Source: Sepiola atlantica | Lineage: Eukaryota; Mollusca; Cephalopoda; Sepiida; Sepiolidae | NCBI GenBank assembly: GCA_963556195.1 | Contig: OY744517.1 | Coordinates: 79,106,935-79,170,934 of the forward strand | Reading direction: 5' to 3' | Length of the DNA stretch: 64,000 nucleotides | In this document: piece after piece, positions 1 through 10,099 of the stretch | How the letters are laid out: each line of letters starts with the position of its first letter | Position numbering within the stretch: the first letter of the stretch is position 1 | Notes under the pieces: generated by a model | The model's database searches: none | Told to the model about the DNA's origin: nothing | The model's input: only the letters and a program-made list of their open reading frames with translations | Made by a program: the position numbers and the translations under genes

Positions 1-566
1 AGATGCATGTTAACACTGGTGCATTACTTAACCGGAAAACGAGTTATTATACTGTTTAGTAGAGGAAAAGAATATATTTACTTACATGTATTGCGGAGGA
101 GATGCATGTTAACACCGGTGCATTACTTAACCGGAAAACGAGTTATTATACTGTTTAGTAGAGGAAAAGAATATATTTACTTACATGTATTGCGGAGGAG
201 ATGCATGTTAACACCGGTGCATTACTTAACCGGAAAACGAGTTATTATACTGTTTAGTAGAGGAAAAGAATATATTTACTTACATGTATTGCGGAGGAGA
301 TGCATGTTAACACCGGTGCATTACTTAACCGGAAAACGAGTTATTATACTGTTTAGTAGAGGAAAAGAATATATTTACTTACATGTATTGCGGAGGAGAT
401 GCATGTTAACACCGGTGCATTACTTAACCGGAAAACGAGTTATTATACTGTTTAGTAGAGGAAAAGAATATATTTACTTACATGTACTGCGGAGGAGATG
501 CATGTTAACACCGGTGCATTACTTAACCGGAAAACGAGTTATTATACTGTTTAGTAGAGGAAAAGA
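1..566 (+). repeat. 99-bp minisatellite, about 5.7 copies
   Basis: Units begin ATGCATGTTAACAC at 3, 102, 201, 300, 399 and 498; the last is cut at about 566. Copies are almost identical (one C/T change in the first, one near 486). Because 99 is a multiple of 3, one frame stays open throughout and gives a 33-residue repeat from about 7 to a stop at 600. The array may extend left of the window. Near-identity means recent expansion; there is no evidence that it is a gene. Confidence 0.95.
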
Positions 567-639
567 TACCTGGCAAAAGCGAAAACAGTTACCTATTTGA
601 TGTAGGATCACAGTTTGCATCTTAACAACTTCATGGTCT

Positions 640-760
640 ACCTTGTATTACTTGAGCTACTAGTCTCATCTTTGTCGTTATTTTCACAATGTTTTGGCCG
701 ATGTAACCTCTGACCTTCTTCAGATGCATCTTTTTGAACTTTAGAACCTTAGTTAAATTT
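640..760 (+). repeat. Dispersed repeat, GTTTTGGCCGATGTAACCTC type
   Basis: The segment with TTGTCGTTATTTTCACAATG, GTTTTGGCCGATGTAACCTC and GACCTTCTTCAG recurs in the window at about 2022-2084 (reverse strand), 21466-21545, 41540-41640 and, weaker, 58072-58140. It has no coding potential that I recognise. Probably the untranslated part of a retroelement. Confidence 0.6.
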
Positions 761-999
761 GAAATCTAGTGGGGGATGATCTCTTCTGTTTCTTACAACT
801 TCTTTTTTCCATAGAAGATACGTTGCTAGTCTCTCTCTACTCTATCGTTATTATCATGGAAGGTTCTCAACTGAGCCCAGATTCCTGTTTCTCTCTTGCA
901 AAATATTCACTATTACTTACTTGTACTTGTTTCGGCTTGAACCTTTCAGGTTGAGCCAGCCCTTTGATTTGCATCGTCACGGATGAATCCTGTCTATTG

Positions 1000-1410
1000 T
1001 GTCCAGTTGAGCGTCAGGCCTACAGATAAACTGTGCCACTCCTTCTTCCATCGATGTACACCGTAGATGTAAGGGCCAATGAGGTAAGTGAGATTGGCCT
1101 TGACTGTGCCAAATTAAGTCTTCAGCTGCCCACCATGGTGGTGGCGCCAATGTTGAAGGGGTTGGGGATTGAGAAAATTCTTGAGCATAGTTGTGTCAGG
1201 ACGTCTTCAAACGTGCCCGAACCATCACAGGCAGTTTCGTTTCAGACCCCCTTCAATAGGTTGAATGTTGCACCGCGAATGGATGACAGCATTGGGAACT
1301 CGGTCCAGTAGGGTGAGTCGCAGAATCCCCGCCAGACATCAGCGGTCATAAACACCTATTCGGTGAATAGCCACGGCTCGGAGAAACCAGGTCCTGCATC
1401 CGTACAGTGT
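1000..1410 (-). mobile_element. Non-LTR reverse-transcriptase C-terminal relic
   Basis: Read on the minus strand, LYGCRTWFLRAVAIHRIGVY leads into NAVIHSRC and then a WFGHV-type motif and RRPDT. This is the region downstream of the RT thumb in a widespread group of animal non-LTR elements (LYGCETW...RLRWLGHV). Three in-frame TGA stops break it, two of them in place of expected arginines. An apparent plus-strand frame at 1033-1311 is its shadow. Confidence 0.7.
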
Positions 1411-1489
1411 TCACAGCAAGAACGCATTTTGCTGCCATAATGAAAAATACCTGTGTGCCTAGCGTCAGGTAAAATTTTCACGAACAGAG

Positions 1490-1745
1490 CTACTTCACAA
1501 GGGCTTCCCATCTCTAGAACACATTGCTGCAGAACTGCTTCCCTGTAGACTATAACATAGTCATCTTCAAATCCAATGTCAACAGATTCTTGTCATATAC
1601 GATCCCCACAACTAACCAAACTTTGTTCAATCCATTAACCATCCTCAATCCTATCATGAGATTCTTCATCTTTCAATTAGCTATCATCCAATCTCATTAA
1701 CCTTTATCCTTGAGTGGGTCTTGACCTTGATAAGTGGTGACCCAA
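1490..1745 (+). mobile_element. CR1-like LINE 3' end
   Basis: Degraded C-terminal coding sequence (FKSNVNRFL) is followed by the 3' end shared by several fragments here: CTCATTAACC, TTATCC, TTGAGTGG and TTGATAAGTGGTGAC. Related 3' ends lie at about 4270-4325, 5855-5900, 6460-6500 and 8410-8475. Truncated at its 5' end, as usual for LINE copies. Confidence 0.65.
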
Positions 1746-1807
1746 TAGTGAAAAAATTTGGAATCTTTGTTGAACTCAGAAACCTGTATGGAATTTTGAA
1801 CCGAATC

Positions 1808-1962
1808 CTTTATTTAATCCACAGAGGTAGATTGTTCTCATTCCATCAACCATGACCGGGTAGAAATGTCAATTTTATATTATTCTTAATTGTTATCGCT
1901 TGTAGTAAGGTCATGGTTGATGGAATGAGAACAATCTACCGCCATGGACTAAATAAAAGGTT
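1808..1962. repeat. Inverted repeat, about 52-bp arms
   Basis: Arms at about 1808-1858 and 1911-1962 contain GGTAGATTGTTCTCATTCCA and its reverse complement, and can fold into a stem with a loop of about 52 bp. Outer parts (CCTTTATTTAATCCA / GGACTAAATAAAAGG) also pair with mismatches. Probably a foldback element or two facing repeat copies. Confidence 0.8.
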
Positions 1963-2021
1963 CAATTTGAAATTTTGGACAGGTTCTTGAGTTTGACTAT
2001 TGGGTTCCCAAGTGCGAAAAG

Positions 2022-2084
2022 ATGTACCTGAAGAAGGTCGGAGGTTACATCGACCAAAACTTTGTGAATATAACAGCCAAGATA
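2022..2084 (-). repeat. Second copy of the 640-760 dispersed repeat
   Basis: On the plus strand it reads CCTGAAGAAGGTCGGAGGTT then ACATCGACCAAAACTTTGTG, the reverse complement of the motif at 640-760. Confidence 0.55.
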
Positions 2085-2231
2085 AGAATAATAGTCCGAA
2101 TAATACAGATTATTATTTTTTTTTTAAAATAAAAACAGAAACCACCACTTTATCAAGGCCGAGGCCACCCGTGGACAAGTGTTAATGTGATTTCTATTTT
2201 ATCCCCCCTCCAGGAGATTAGACACAAGTGT

Positions 2232-2335
2232 CATGTGGGTTTGATGGAAGCGTTTTCAGTGGAATGACTTGGATTTGAACCTGGCACACCCAGGTTCTCA
2301 GTCCGCGTCGATACCAACTAAGCCACAGATTATCA
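2232..2335 (-). mobile_element. tRNA-derived SINE head
   Basis: On the minus strand GGCTTAGTTGGTATCGACGC resembles a pol III A box and GTGCCAGGTTCAAATCC a B box. The flanks do not form an acceptor stem, so it is a SINE fragment, not a tRNA gene. Confidence 0.6.
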
Positions 2336-2628
2336 ATCCTTATCTAAAAAATTCCCAAACCTAGTAATCAATCTTGTGTTTTGTTTTTTTGTTGTAAGTT
2401 AAAATCGTCACATCGAAACAATGCTTTTGCCAGATTGCAAGCAGGAATTGTGTTAACTCCTGCTGGTTTGCCTTAATGAGTTGGTATGGTGTTGAGAGGT
2501 CCGAAACTCACAATGATCTAATGCTTAAGGGAATACTGATGATGCAAGTTAGTGTATCCTTATGATGTGTTCTGCAATGTTTAGAAGAATAATCTGTATA
2601 TGTTAATACTGTTGTAGCTACCTTTCTG

Positions 2629-2815
2629 GGAGGTGGTGAAGTGAATAACGATGCGGACTGACGACTTGGGTGTGCCAAGTTCGAATCCAGTTGGATCTAT
2701 AGAACCACTTTCATTTATTTATGTTTGTAACCTTCACGTGGGCCCTCCTGTAAGTATCTGATTCTCGAAAGAATCGGGAATCCAATGCCAATAACAGAAT
2801 CAATCCGGTCAAACA
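2629..2815 (+). mobile_element. tRNA-derived SINE
   Basis: The head GGTGGTGAAGTGAATAACGA, GCGGACTGACGACTTGGG and a B-box-like GCCAAGTTCGAATCC are followed by a body with TCTCGAAAGAATCGGGAA and CCAATGCCAATAACAGAATC. Related copies are at 46489-46640 and 20692-20990. Compare the tRNA-derived SINEs reported from squids and cuttlefish. Confidence 0.7.
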
Positions 2816-2969
2816 AGTTGGACTATGCCGATTCATACAAATTTATTTTTTACTACCTATATTACCTATTATGGTATTTTTGTTCAATTTCCATGGATGC
2901 AGCTAGTCACAATGATTAGAATAAATGGCTTTGACTGTAATAGATATGAAATATATGCACACACACACA

Positions 2970-3122
2970 CACATATTGACAAGCTCCTAGGACTGACTTT
3001 CACTCCAGACCTGAAATGGAAGACTTAAATCAAATCCGTTGCTAATGTTGCTGGAAATAATGATTAAATCATTCTACTGCTCCAGAAAGTTCTTGACTCC
3101 TGACGCAATGCTCTACCTGTAA
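2970..3122 (+). mobile_element. CR1-like reverse transcriptase fragment, upstream part
   Basis: Encodes KLLGLTFTPDLKWKT, a stop, then SFYCSRKFLTPDAMLYL, the post-catalytic region of a CR1/Jockey-like RT. It breaks after MLYL; the continuation YKSLIRSKIEYDYHICRGA resumes at about 3792, so 670 bp appear to have been inserted. Confidence 0.7.
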
Positions 3123-3791
3123 AAATGCAGTAGGCTGCATGTTTTAGTGGTGCATGCGGATGACAGACGGTGCAGATAATAGATGCTCGACCAAAGGAAA
3201 ATAGGGGGTATTTTGTATTTTGAACCACACAAAATCTTATTTCTCTTTGAAATAAAATAAGTGCCTCGTAAAAACAAGAAATCATGCTGAGACCAAAAAG
3301 TAATGTTCTTGGATGGACCCCTTTGAGTAGACACTGTCTGGCCATTATCTCAAGTAGCCAGTGGTTGGGTGGTGACTGCTGAGAAAGACTGGAATCCAAG
3401 ATTTCCGGTCAGGAGGAAAGGAACCCTGGGCATAACAGGAAGTTTGGTTTTCAGAAGGCTAGCGATGAGTTGAAGCTAGGTGTCTCTCTAGGCAGGGTAT
3501 GCCCATTTGGAGCTCTTAGCTAAAGGACCATGTTGATCAAACTTATACTTTATTTCGCCGGGGTAAAAGATCTCATTTTGCAAGTCTGCCATTCAACCTG
3601 AGAACATGAGTATCTTTTGTAACCTCAAACAAATAAACCTGTTACTTGTTATAAACTGGACTCATGATTTTACTTGGGATGAGAATTCTTTGTTTGAACA
3701 CTGACTAAATCAAACCACAACTTTTGACCTGCGCAACGAGTGGGAACGATCACAGCCAGTGCAGTGAACGCACGCATACAGGTTCACATCA
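3123..3791. other. Sequence splitting a CR1-like RT; identity unknown
   Basis: If removed, leaving one TA, the flanks rejoin as CTG-TAT-AAG (LYK) in the correct frame. A TA duplication suggests a Tc1/mariner-type insertion, but I see no convincing terminal inverted repeats. A 111-codon minus-strand frame (3064-3399) covers part of it and is not recognised. Confidence 0.4.
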
Positions 3792-3960
3792 CTTTATAAG
3801 AGTCTGATTCGGTCCAAGATAGAGTACGACTACCACATCTGTAGAGGTGCAGCTCAGATCACTCTTTCTTCTTTTGAGATGATCTGTTCTCTTCCCTGCA
3901 GACCCTTTCTCTCACAACAGATGTTGTTAGTCTTTCCTTACTCTATCAGTATTTCCATGG
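3792..3960 (+). mobile_element. CR1-like reverse transcriptase fragment, downstream part
   Basis: Encodes YKSLIRSKIEYDYHICRGAA, the conserved LYKS-IR---EY--H-W-G segment of CR1-like elements, continuing the frame broken at 3122. Confidence 0.7.
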
Positions 3961-4079
3961 TAGGTGCCCGACTGAGCTCTAAGCGCTGGTATCCCCCCCC
4001 CCACCCATAAAACCTTCTCAGCAAGAAATTGGCTAACTCCCAACACTGCAAAGAACTCTCTTTTCCTCTGTATACCTAA

Positions 4080-4325
4080 AATCAAATGGAACTTAAGTTT
4101 CTTTCCAAGAACTTCCCACTTGTGGAACACGTTACCGTGGGAATGTTTCACTACAGACCACAACATGATCGTTTCCAAGTTCAATGTCAACATATTTCTG
4201 TTATGTCGTCCTGTGAAATAATTATAGTTCTCAATCCTTTTCATATTACTGTTCCATCATCCAACTGAAAATCTTACTAACCCTTATTCTCGGGTGGATT
4301 TGGCCTCCGTAAGTGGTGAACGATT
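4080..4325 (+). mobile_element. CR1-like LINE 3' end
   Basis: Encodes SHLWNTLPWECFTTDHN and KFNVNIF (the WN-LP...FK--V--- C-terminal motif) and ends in the shared 3' sequence with TTCTCGGGTGGATTTGGCCT and GTAAGTGGTGA. Probably the same insertion as the fragments at 2970-3122 and 3792-3960. Confidence 0.65.
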
Positions 4326-4328
4326 AGT

Positions 4329-4331
4329 GTA

Positions 4332-4389
<58 letters not shown>
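4329..4389. repeat. (TA)n microsatellite
   Basis: Almost pure TA dinucleotide run directly after a LINE 3' end. Confidence 0.95.
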
Positions 4390-4394
<5 letters not shown>

Positions 4395-4409
4395 GTATAA
4401 TAGTTTCTA

Positions 4410-4530
4410 TAGATGTTAATCCAATGAAACTCCAGTGTTTATAAAAAGTGCTCAATAACAAGTAGAGCTGTTTTTAGTATAAATCTTTATTTATACAAGC
4501 ATTTTTGGTTACATATGTGCATACATGTTT
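4410..4530 (+). repeat. Dispersed repeat with TTTATAAAAAGTGCTCAATA core
   Basis: TTTATAAAAAGTGCTCAATA followed by AAGTAGAGCT also occurs on the reverse strand at 28715-28760; a more diverged form (GTGCTCGATACGTAAGTAGA) is at 16189. No coding capacity seen. Confidence 0.55.
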
Positions 4531-4798
4531 CAGCTGCTCTCTCTTTCGAGAGTCAACTTACACAGACCTTTAGAATAAATGAAATGAGAAAAAAACTTTC
4601 TTATTTTGTGTATCACCGTGGTTGTATAGACGTGTATATGGGTTTGTACATATGTGAGCATAGAAATAAAGTTTATATATAGGTCAGTTTTGGAAAGAAC
4701 TGATTCGCTGACCATTACAATATTTGACCGTACATGAGTATGAGTGTACTGAGGCAACGTTGAGGATAATAACTAAAAGAAAGTGAGAAGTGCGAATG

Positions 4799-5151
4799 TT
4801 ATATATATATATATTATATATTTTATATATTATATATATATATATATTTTATACATATATATTATATATATTTTATACATATATATTATATATATATATA
4901 TATTTTATACATATATATTATATATATATATATTTTATACATATATATTATATATATATATATTTTATACATATATATTATATATATATATATTTTATAC
5001 ATATATATTATATATATATATATTTTATACATATATATTATATATATATATATTTTATACATATATTATATATATATTGTATACATATATAATTTATACA
5101 TATATATTATATACATATATTATATATATTATGTATATATTATATATATAT

Positions 5152-5190
<39 letters not shown>
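4799..5190. repeat. AT-only minisatellite, about 30-bp period
   Basis: Repeats of TATATATTTTATACATATAT with TTATATATATA linkers, grading into a pure (TA)n run at the right end. Long open frames here encode only I, Y, F, L and T and are artefacts of the composition. Confidence 0.9.
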
Positions 5191-5193
<3 letters not shown>

Positions 5194-5314
5194 AGAGCTA
5201 ATGGGGCCATTAAAATCTATAATACTGACCCCACACTAGGAGACTACTGTTTGTAAACACAAATATGTTAATTTATTTTGAATCACCAAAAATCAGCATT
5301 TATTCAATTTAGTA

Positions 5315-5440
5315 AGAAGTACAAGTTCTTTCCAAAAACTTCCTATCTGTGGAACACATTACCACGGGTCTGCTTCCCTTCAGACTACAACTGGGTATTC
5401 AAATCCAATGTCAACAAATACTTGCCATAAACTATGGAGG
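5315..5440 (+). mobile_element. CR1-like LINE tail
   Basis: Encodes YKFFPKTSYLWNTLPRVCFP then FKSNVNKYLP in one frame: the same C-terminal motif as at 4080. Confidence 0.65.
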
Positions 5441-5769
5441 AAGCCGGTTTAACTTGCTCAAGGCGAATGCTGCGCTAGTGTTTAGGTATTAGCTAAAAAG
5501 CATTAGGACCTCACAAACTTCGATAAAGTTGCAGACTGGTATTTAAGCATCCCCCCCCCCCCCGAAAAACAGGAAGAATGTCTCAACTGAAAATCTTCAT
5601 ATATATAAAAGCCGATATTTGTTTGTGTTATAGAAATCAATATGTTAATAGAACATTCAAATAAGTTTTAATAAGGGTTAAATTTTTCACAAAATCTACA
5701 AACACCATTGAAACTTTCCTTTAAGCGTGAAAACCTGGGATCACTAAGGGCAATTATCGGTTAGGTGTT

Positions 5770-5905
5770 CAAATTTTGTTCATTTCATTCATTATTTTCA
5801 ATCCTCTCATAATATTCTTCATCCTTCAACTGACAATCCATCCATCTCATTAGCCCTTATCCTCGAGAGGGTTTTCGACTGGCTAAGTGGTGACTCATCA
5901 GTTGA
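5770..5905 (+). mobile_element. CR1-like LINE 3' UTR fragment
   Basis: Contains CTCATAATATTCTTCATCCT, TTCAACTGACAATCCATCCA and the shared end TCCTCGAGAGGGTTTTCGA..TAAGTGGTGAC. Near-identical blocks lie at 6420-6500 and, partly, 7965-8000. Confidence 0.65.
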
Positions 5906-6043
5906 GATTTTTTTTTTAAATTAACAAGCAGTCAACTCATTTCCCTTATACTAGAAATACCTATTTGTAGGGCTCTCCTCTCCCCCAACGGAAATAAGGA
6001 CATCTGGATTTGGGAGAAGAGAAAATCTTGAAGCCAATAACTT

Positions 6044-6500
6044 TTGTTTAGATTGTCAAATTTCATTAAATTTGTATCGTTGGGTTATGATTATTCTATT
6101 CAGAATCTGATTATAATTTTTCAAAGATCCATTGCTCTTTCTGCTTCTCATAAAGTCGGTTCTTTCTATCGTTCCAAACACTTTCTCACACCTGAGGCTA
6201 TTCTCGTTCTCTACAAATCTACTATCAGACAATATATGGAGTACTGTTGTCATATTTGGGCTGGTGAATTTCTGTCCCATTTGAGGGTTCTTGATAAGGT
6301 GCAGAAGCGTATATGTAATTTGGTTGATCCCATCCTTTCTTCTTATTCGTACTCTCTCTCTCACAAATTCATACATACGTCCCCATAAGTCATCAATTTT
6401 TTTTCATCATTTTCAAACCTCTCATAATATTCTTCATCATTCAACTGACAATCCATCCATTTCAGTAACCCTTATCCTTGAGTGGCTTTTTGGGCTTGAA
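6044..6500 (+). mobile_element. CR1-like LINE, RT thumb to 3' end
   Basis: Encodes SHKVGSFYRSKHFLTPEAIL then LYKSTIRQYMEYCCHIWAG and LRVLDKVQKRICNLVDP, which is the RT thumb/C-terminal region, followed by the shared 3' UTR (TTCAACTGACAATCCATCCA). The frame is open from 6044 to 6388 but lacks the catalytic domain. The 120 bp after it recurs after the 8410 copy. Confidence 0.75.
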
Positions 6501-6699
6501 AAACTTCCCAACAGGCTTAAATCTGACACTGCTCTCATAGCAGTAATGAGTCATTTCAAAGAACTATTTCAGAGACAAAATAGGCTTTGCATTTTTTATA
6601 ATTGGCTCCTAAAGTTGTCATACCATTTTTTTTTTTGGTTTGGGCTGGCATCATTCTGCCAACTTCGGTCTGATGGTTCAAGTCAGCCCCTATTCCTTT

Positions 6700-6865
6700 G
6701 TCCGAATGAGATATGGTTTGGCTCGGTCTTAGGAAGTGCATCCTCCCAGGCATTACCTCCTACTTATGAAGTTAGTTTATTGACAGTTGCCTGAGGTGCC
6801 CCTGTTGTGTTTTAACCTTGTGTCATACATGCAGAAACCCAAGTTGCCGTAATCGTTACGGAAAC
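6700..6865 (+). mobile_element. Body fragment of the U2-headed SINE
   Basis: GCATCCTCCCAGGCATTACC, GTTAGTTTATTGACAGTTGC, CTGAGGTGCCCCT and ACCTTGTGTCATAC match the body of the SINE at 9749-10077. No U2 head is visible. Confidence 0.55.
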
Positions 6866-7009
6866 ATTAAAGTCCATAAATTGTATTCATACCTTGGTCG
6901 CTGTAGGTTCTCCCTGTACGCGCTTCTGAGTGATCCTTCCAGACCGAGGGAATGCCGACTGGTAAATAAGCATCTTTCATACCTTCAAAAAAAGACCTAA
7001 CTCGAGACA

Positions 7010-7690
7010 AGACTGATGGAAGGCAGTGGACATTTATTTAACTTGATCTTTGTTCCAAATAACTAACTAGTGGGGGTAAACAAAGAGAAAGCAATCGAGA
7101 TGATTAATTAATTATATTTTATCAGCCCATATCATTTTACACGCCCACGTGCTGCGTGCTCCCAAACGGACTCTCCTCTTCTAAATTATGCACTCTCTTT
7201 GAGACATGTAACGTCATATCCGTTTTTATTATATTCCCACAGCCTATCAATTCTAACCTCTGGATCACCAAGTTGACCCTGACTGAACTCTCAGCCATTT
7301 CCATTTCCTATGATTCTCAGCTAACTTTTTTATGTAAGGAAATTGACAACATCTTTGAAGCACGGATTAGAATGTATTAAAGTGAAATATTTTGAAAATC
7401 AACAATCGTGCAATTTTAAATGAAAAATTCATTTATTTAATTTTTTTTTTTTGCAAGCTTTCGTTGTAGAACAACTTTGTCAGGCGAGACTGTCTTATAG
7501 TTTTTTTTTTCTTCTTTTCTTCCTCCTCATTTTGATGGTATTAACCCCGAGGGGTCGAATCACGATATGAGCAGAAAGAGACGTCAAGTTCTTAAGACGT
7601 TAGGATAAGTGTAGTCCTGGCGATGTTAACTTTTTTATATACTAGTGGATTTACTAGCCCAATATCTAGCAACCCTACCAGTGAATGCTC
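7010..7690. other. No gene recognised
   Basis: Holds an unrecognised 74-codon plus frame (7156-7380) and T runs at 7441 and 7501. I cannot assign any of it. Confidence 0.5.
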
Positions 7691-7699
7691 ACGGGTCTG

Positions 7700-7815
7700 T
7701 TCTCGGCTGTTTTTGTAGCCGACCAGAGTTCCCCCCTCAGGAGAACTGGTTTTCTCCACTTTCCGGCCTTGTGCCACCTCTTGCTGCAGTGGGAAGCAAG
7801 TAAATTCCAACCGAT
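7700..7815 (+). mobile_element. 3' body fragment of the U2-headed SINE
   Basis: CTCCACTTTCCGGCCTTGTG, CCACCTCTTGCTGCAGTGGG correspond to CCCACTTTCCGACCTTGTGT and TCACATCTTACTCTGTGGGA in the copy at 9749-10077. Confidence 0.5.
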
Positions 7816-8399
7816 TTTTATTTTAACGACAAATGTGTCCAAACTTTACAGACACCCTGCATATTATTCTTATGCAAATGTTTAATTCCATGATTTTTCT
7901 TGTATAAATATAATGTTCCATTCTATTACTATTCAAACAAATTCTTCACTATTATTCGCACTGATAATATTCTTCACAGTTCAACTGACAATCCATCCGA
8001 TGTAGCAGTCTGAAATAGGACCTATTTCTTATGCGTCCACTGTGGGCAAGTTGGTCTTAAACTAACCAATTGGCTCACAGGGCGTATTGATTTCAGCTAG
8101 TCCCTTGTGGACTATTTGCACCCCTGTTGAACGGATCGTCAGAGAGACCCTGGCCATCAACCTAGAAGAAACTCTTCTTCACCTCTCTCCTGCCCCCTCA
8201 TCCACTGGATTTCCGAACACCGCTCCCCGGACAGTAAAAGAACTTTGTTTCCTTCCACCGGACACCAGCCCTACCTTTTTCTATGCTATACCCCAACGGT
8301 ACAGGATACCCAATAAAGATTTGTTTAATGTTAAAAGAAGCGTTGAGTTTTTCCTCGTATGACTACCGTCTACCGTGCTTATACTTATAGTGAGGCTAC

Positions 8400-8670
8400 G
8401 ACGACTAGCCTTAGCTATTATACCATCTCATTAACCCTTATCCTCGAGTGGATTTTGGCCTTGATAAGTGGTGACTTATTAACAAATGAAAACAAAACAA
8501 AAAAAAAACTCTGCAACAGGTCTGAGCCCACTTTTGTCTAAATCTGACCCTGCTCTCATAAAAGTAATGAACCATCAAAGAACCATCAAAATAAACTCCT
8601 ATCTTGAGACAAAAATAGACGTTGCATTTTTTTTTCTCCTTATAATTGTCTCCTAAAGCTGAGTTCCAGC
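8400..8670 (+). mobile_element. CR1-like LINE 3' end with shared downstream block
   Basis: TCATTAACCCTTATCCTCGA, GTGGATTTTGGCCTTGATAA and GTGGTGACT form the cleanest copy of the shared 3' end. The following block (CTGCTCTCATAAAAGTAATG ... TTGTCTCCTAAAG) repeats the one at 6520-6625. Confidence 0.65.
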
Positions 8671-9062
8671 TGTAAAATACACTTTACTCAAGTCCTTCAA
8701 AACCAAAGAGGCTTGCATAAACCTATCTTTATTTATTTTCCAATTTTCTTATCAAAATCAAACAAGAGTTGTATTAATTTTGATCAGAGGTGAACGAACA
8801 CATTAAAGATAATTCTTTAATGTTCAGTATATACTGACACGCATCTGTCGATCATCAGTATTTATCCGGACCGCGCACTTCTTTTGATGTAGAAGGTTTT
8901 ATTGCTTTTCAATATTGATAGAAAATTCAACAACAGATAAAATTTCATGCCTGAAAAGATATTTTTTTTGAAAACATCATCGATCATTATTGATAAAAAA
9001 TAGTCAAAAAAGAAACGGAAAAATATCAGGTTTGGTTTGTCTTTTTTACAACATACAAAACC

Positions 9063-9247
9063 TTTCTTTGGGTTTCTATTTACTTTTCTGCCAACGAGGG
9101 CAGAGTTAGACACAAGGTCACTTTTGGATTGGGGGCAAAAATAAAAAAAATTGCCTCAGTCTAGAAGGATATCTCCTTCACTGACCGAGGACAGAAAAGA
9201 TGAAGTGTAGTATCAGAACAGATACTACACTTTGCTTCTAGCTAAAT
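9063..9247 (-). mobile_element. U2-headed SINE, body type B
   Basis: Minus strand: head CATTTAGCTAGAAGCAAAGT then GTAGTATCTGTTCTGATACT, matching U2 snRNA (GGCTAAGATCAAGTGTAGTA, TCTGTTC), then body GTCAGTGAAGGAGATATCCT, TCTAGACTGAGGCAATT and CCTTGTGTCTAACTCTGCCC. Same body as 60475-60663. Confidence 0.75.
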
Positions 9248-9748
9248 GGTCAAGGATATTTAATGCTTATATCAATACCTATCGTAAACAATTCTTTGTC
9301 TATTGCTATGAGCATAAGTTACTGTTTTAGCAGTAGCTGGGGTAAAATTTCATTAGTGCATAATTGCACACAATATAACAGATAGGATTTTTACTTGGCA
9401 TTGCTGATTCTGTAGTCTGCGATAGTATCCATTGGGCCAATCATGAGCCCCCCTCCCTCTTAGTATGATAAGCCTTGATTACTTGTATGGATTTTAGGAG
9501 AAACAGAAATCTCTGCAATATTTTATTAGCAGTGAAATTTGTAACCACGTTGAAATCAGTTAACAGAACTTTTAAAAGTCACGTGACATTTTAACATTAC
9601 GTTTTTTTTTTCAATCTGTAAATGTTTCTTATTTGTTGTTGCACATTATTCTGACGTCATTGTTTTACCAGTTGAAAAAAAAAATAAATAAATAAAAAGT
9701 ATATAAATTAGAAAGCAAAATAACAAGCTTCTTTACTTAGGCAACTAT

Positions 9749-10077
9749 AGCTAAGATCAAAGTGTAGTATCTGTTCCGATGGATACTGCACCCTACAGAC
9801 CGGTATCGTCTTGGCCTTCGGGACTTGATGACGCCAGTCTGTGAGTTTGTCCTGTGCAGTTCTAGGAGGTTCACCCTCCCAGGCTTTGCCTTCTCACCCT
9901 TTAAGAAGGGGTTAGTTTATTGCTAATCGCCTGAGGCACTCCTACCGGGGAATGCCGACGGAGCTGCCCAGGCAATTCTTAAAGGTCATAAGTGTTCTTC
10001 CTCTAGGGTGCTGACTTATCTAATCCCACTTTCCGACCTTGTGTCACATCTTACTCTGTGGGAGGTAGATTAATACC
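9749..10077 (+). mobile_element. U2-headed SINE, body type A, with perfect target-site duplication
   Basis: Starts AGCTAAGATCAAAGTGTAGT and ATCTGTTC, the 5' domain of U2 snRNA from about its nucleotide 20, including the GTAGTA branch-point recognition region. The body continues with GTTCTAGGAGGTTCACCCTC, CCAGGCTTTGCC, TACCGGGGAATGCCGACGGA, GCTGCCCAGGCAATT and GACCTTGTGTCACATCTTAC. It is flanked by the 15-bp direct repeat TACTTAGGCAACTAT at 9734-9748 and 10078-10092, which shows LINE-type retroposition of a 329-bp unit. There is no poly(A) tail and no Sm site, so this is not a working snRNA gene. A second full copy is at 43755-44091. Confidence 0.85.
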
Positions 10078-10099
10078 TACTTAGGCAACTATTTAATTT

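Noticed and set aside
1..566. CRISPR-like array
   Set aside because: Units are contiguous 99-bp tandem repeats with no unique spacers, in animal DNA.
1033..1311. 92-codon plus-strand frame
   Set aside because: Antisense shadow of a reverse-transcriptase relic read on the minus strand.
4783..5190. Open frames of 135 and 100 codons rich in I and Y
   Set aside because: Pure AT minisatellite; the frames follow from the repeat.
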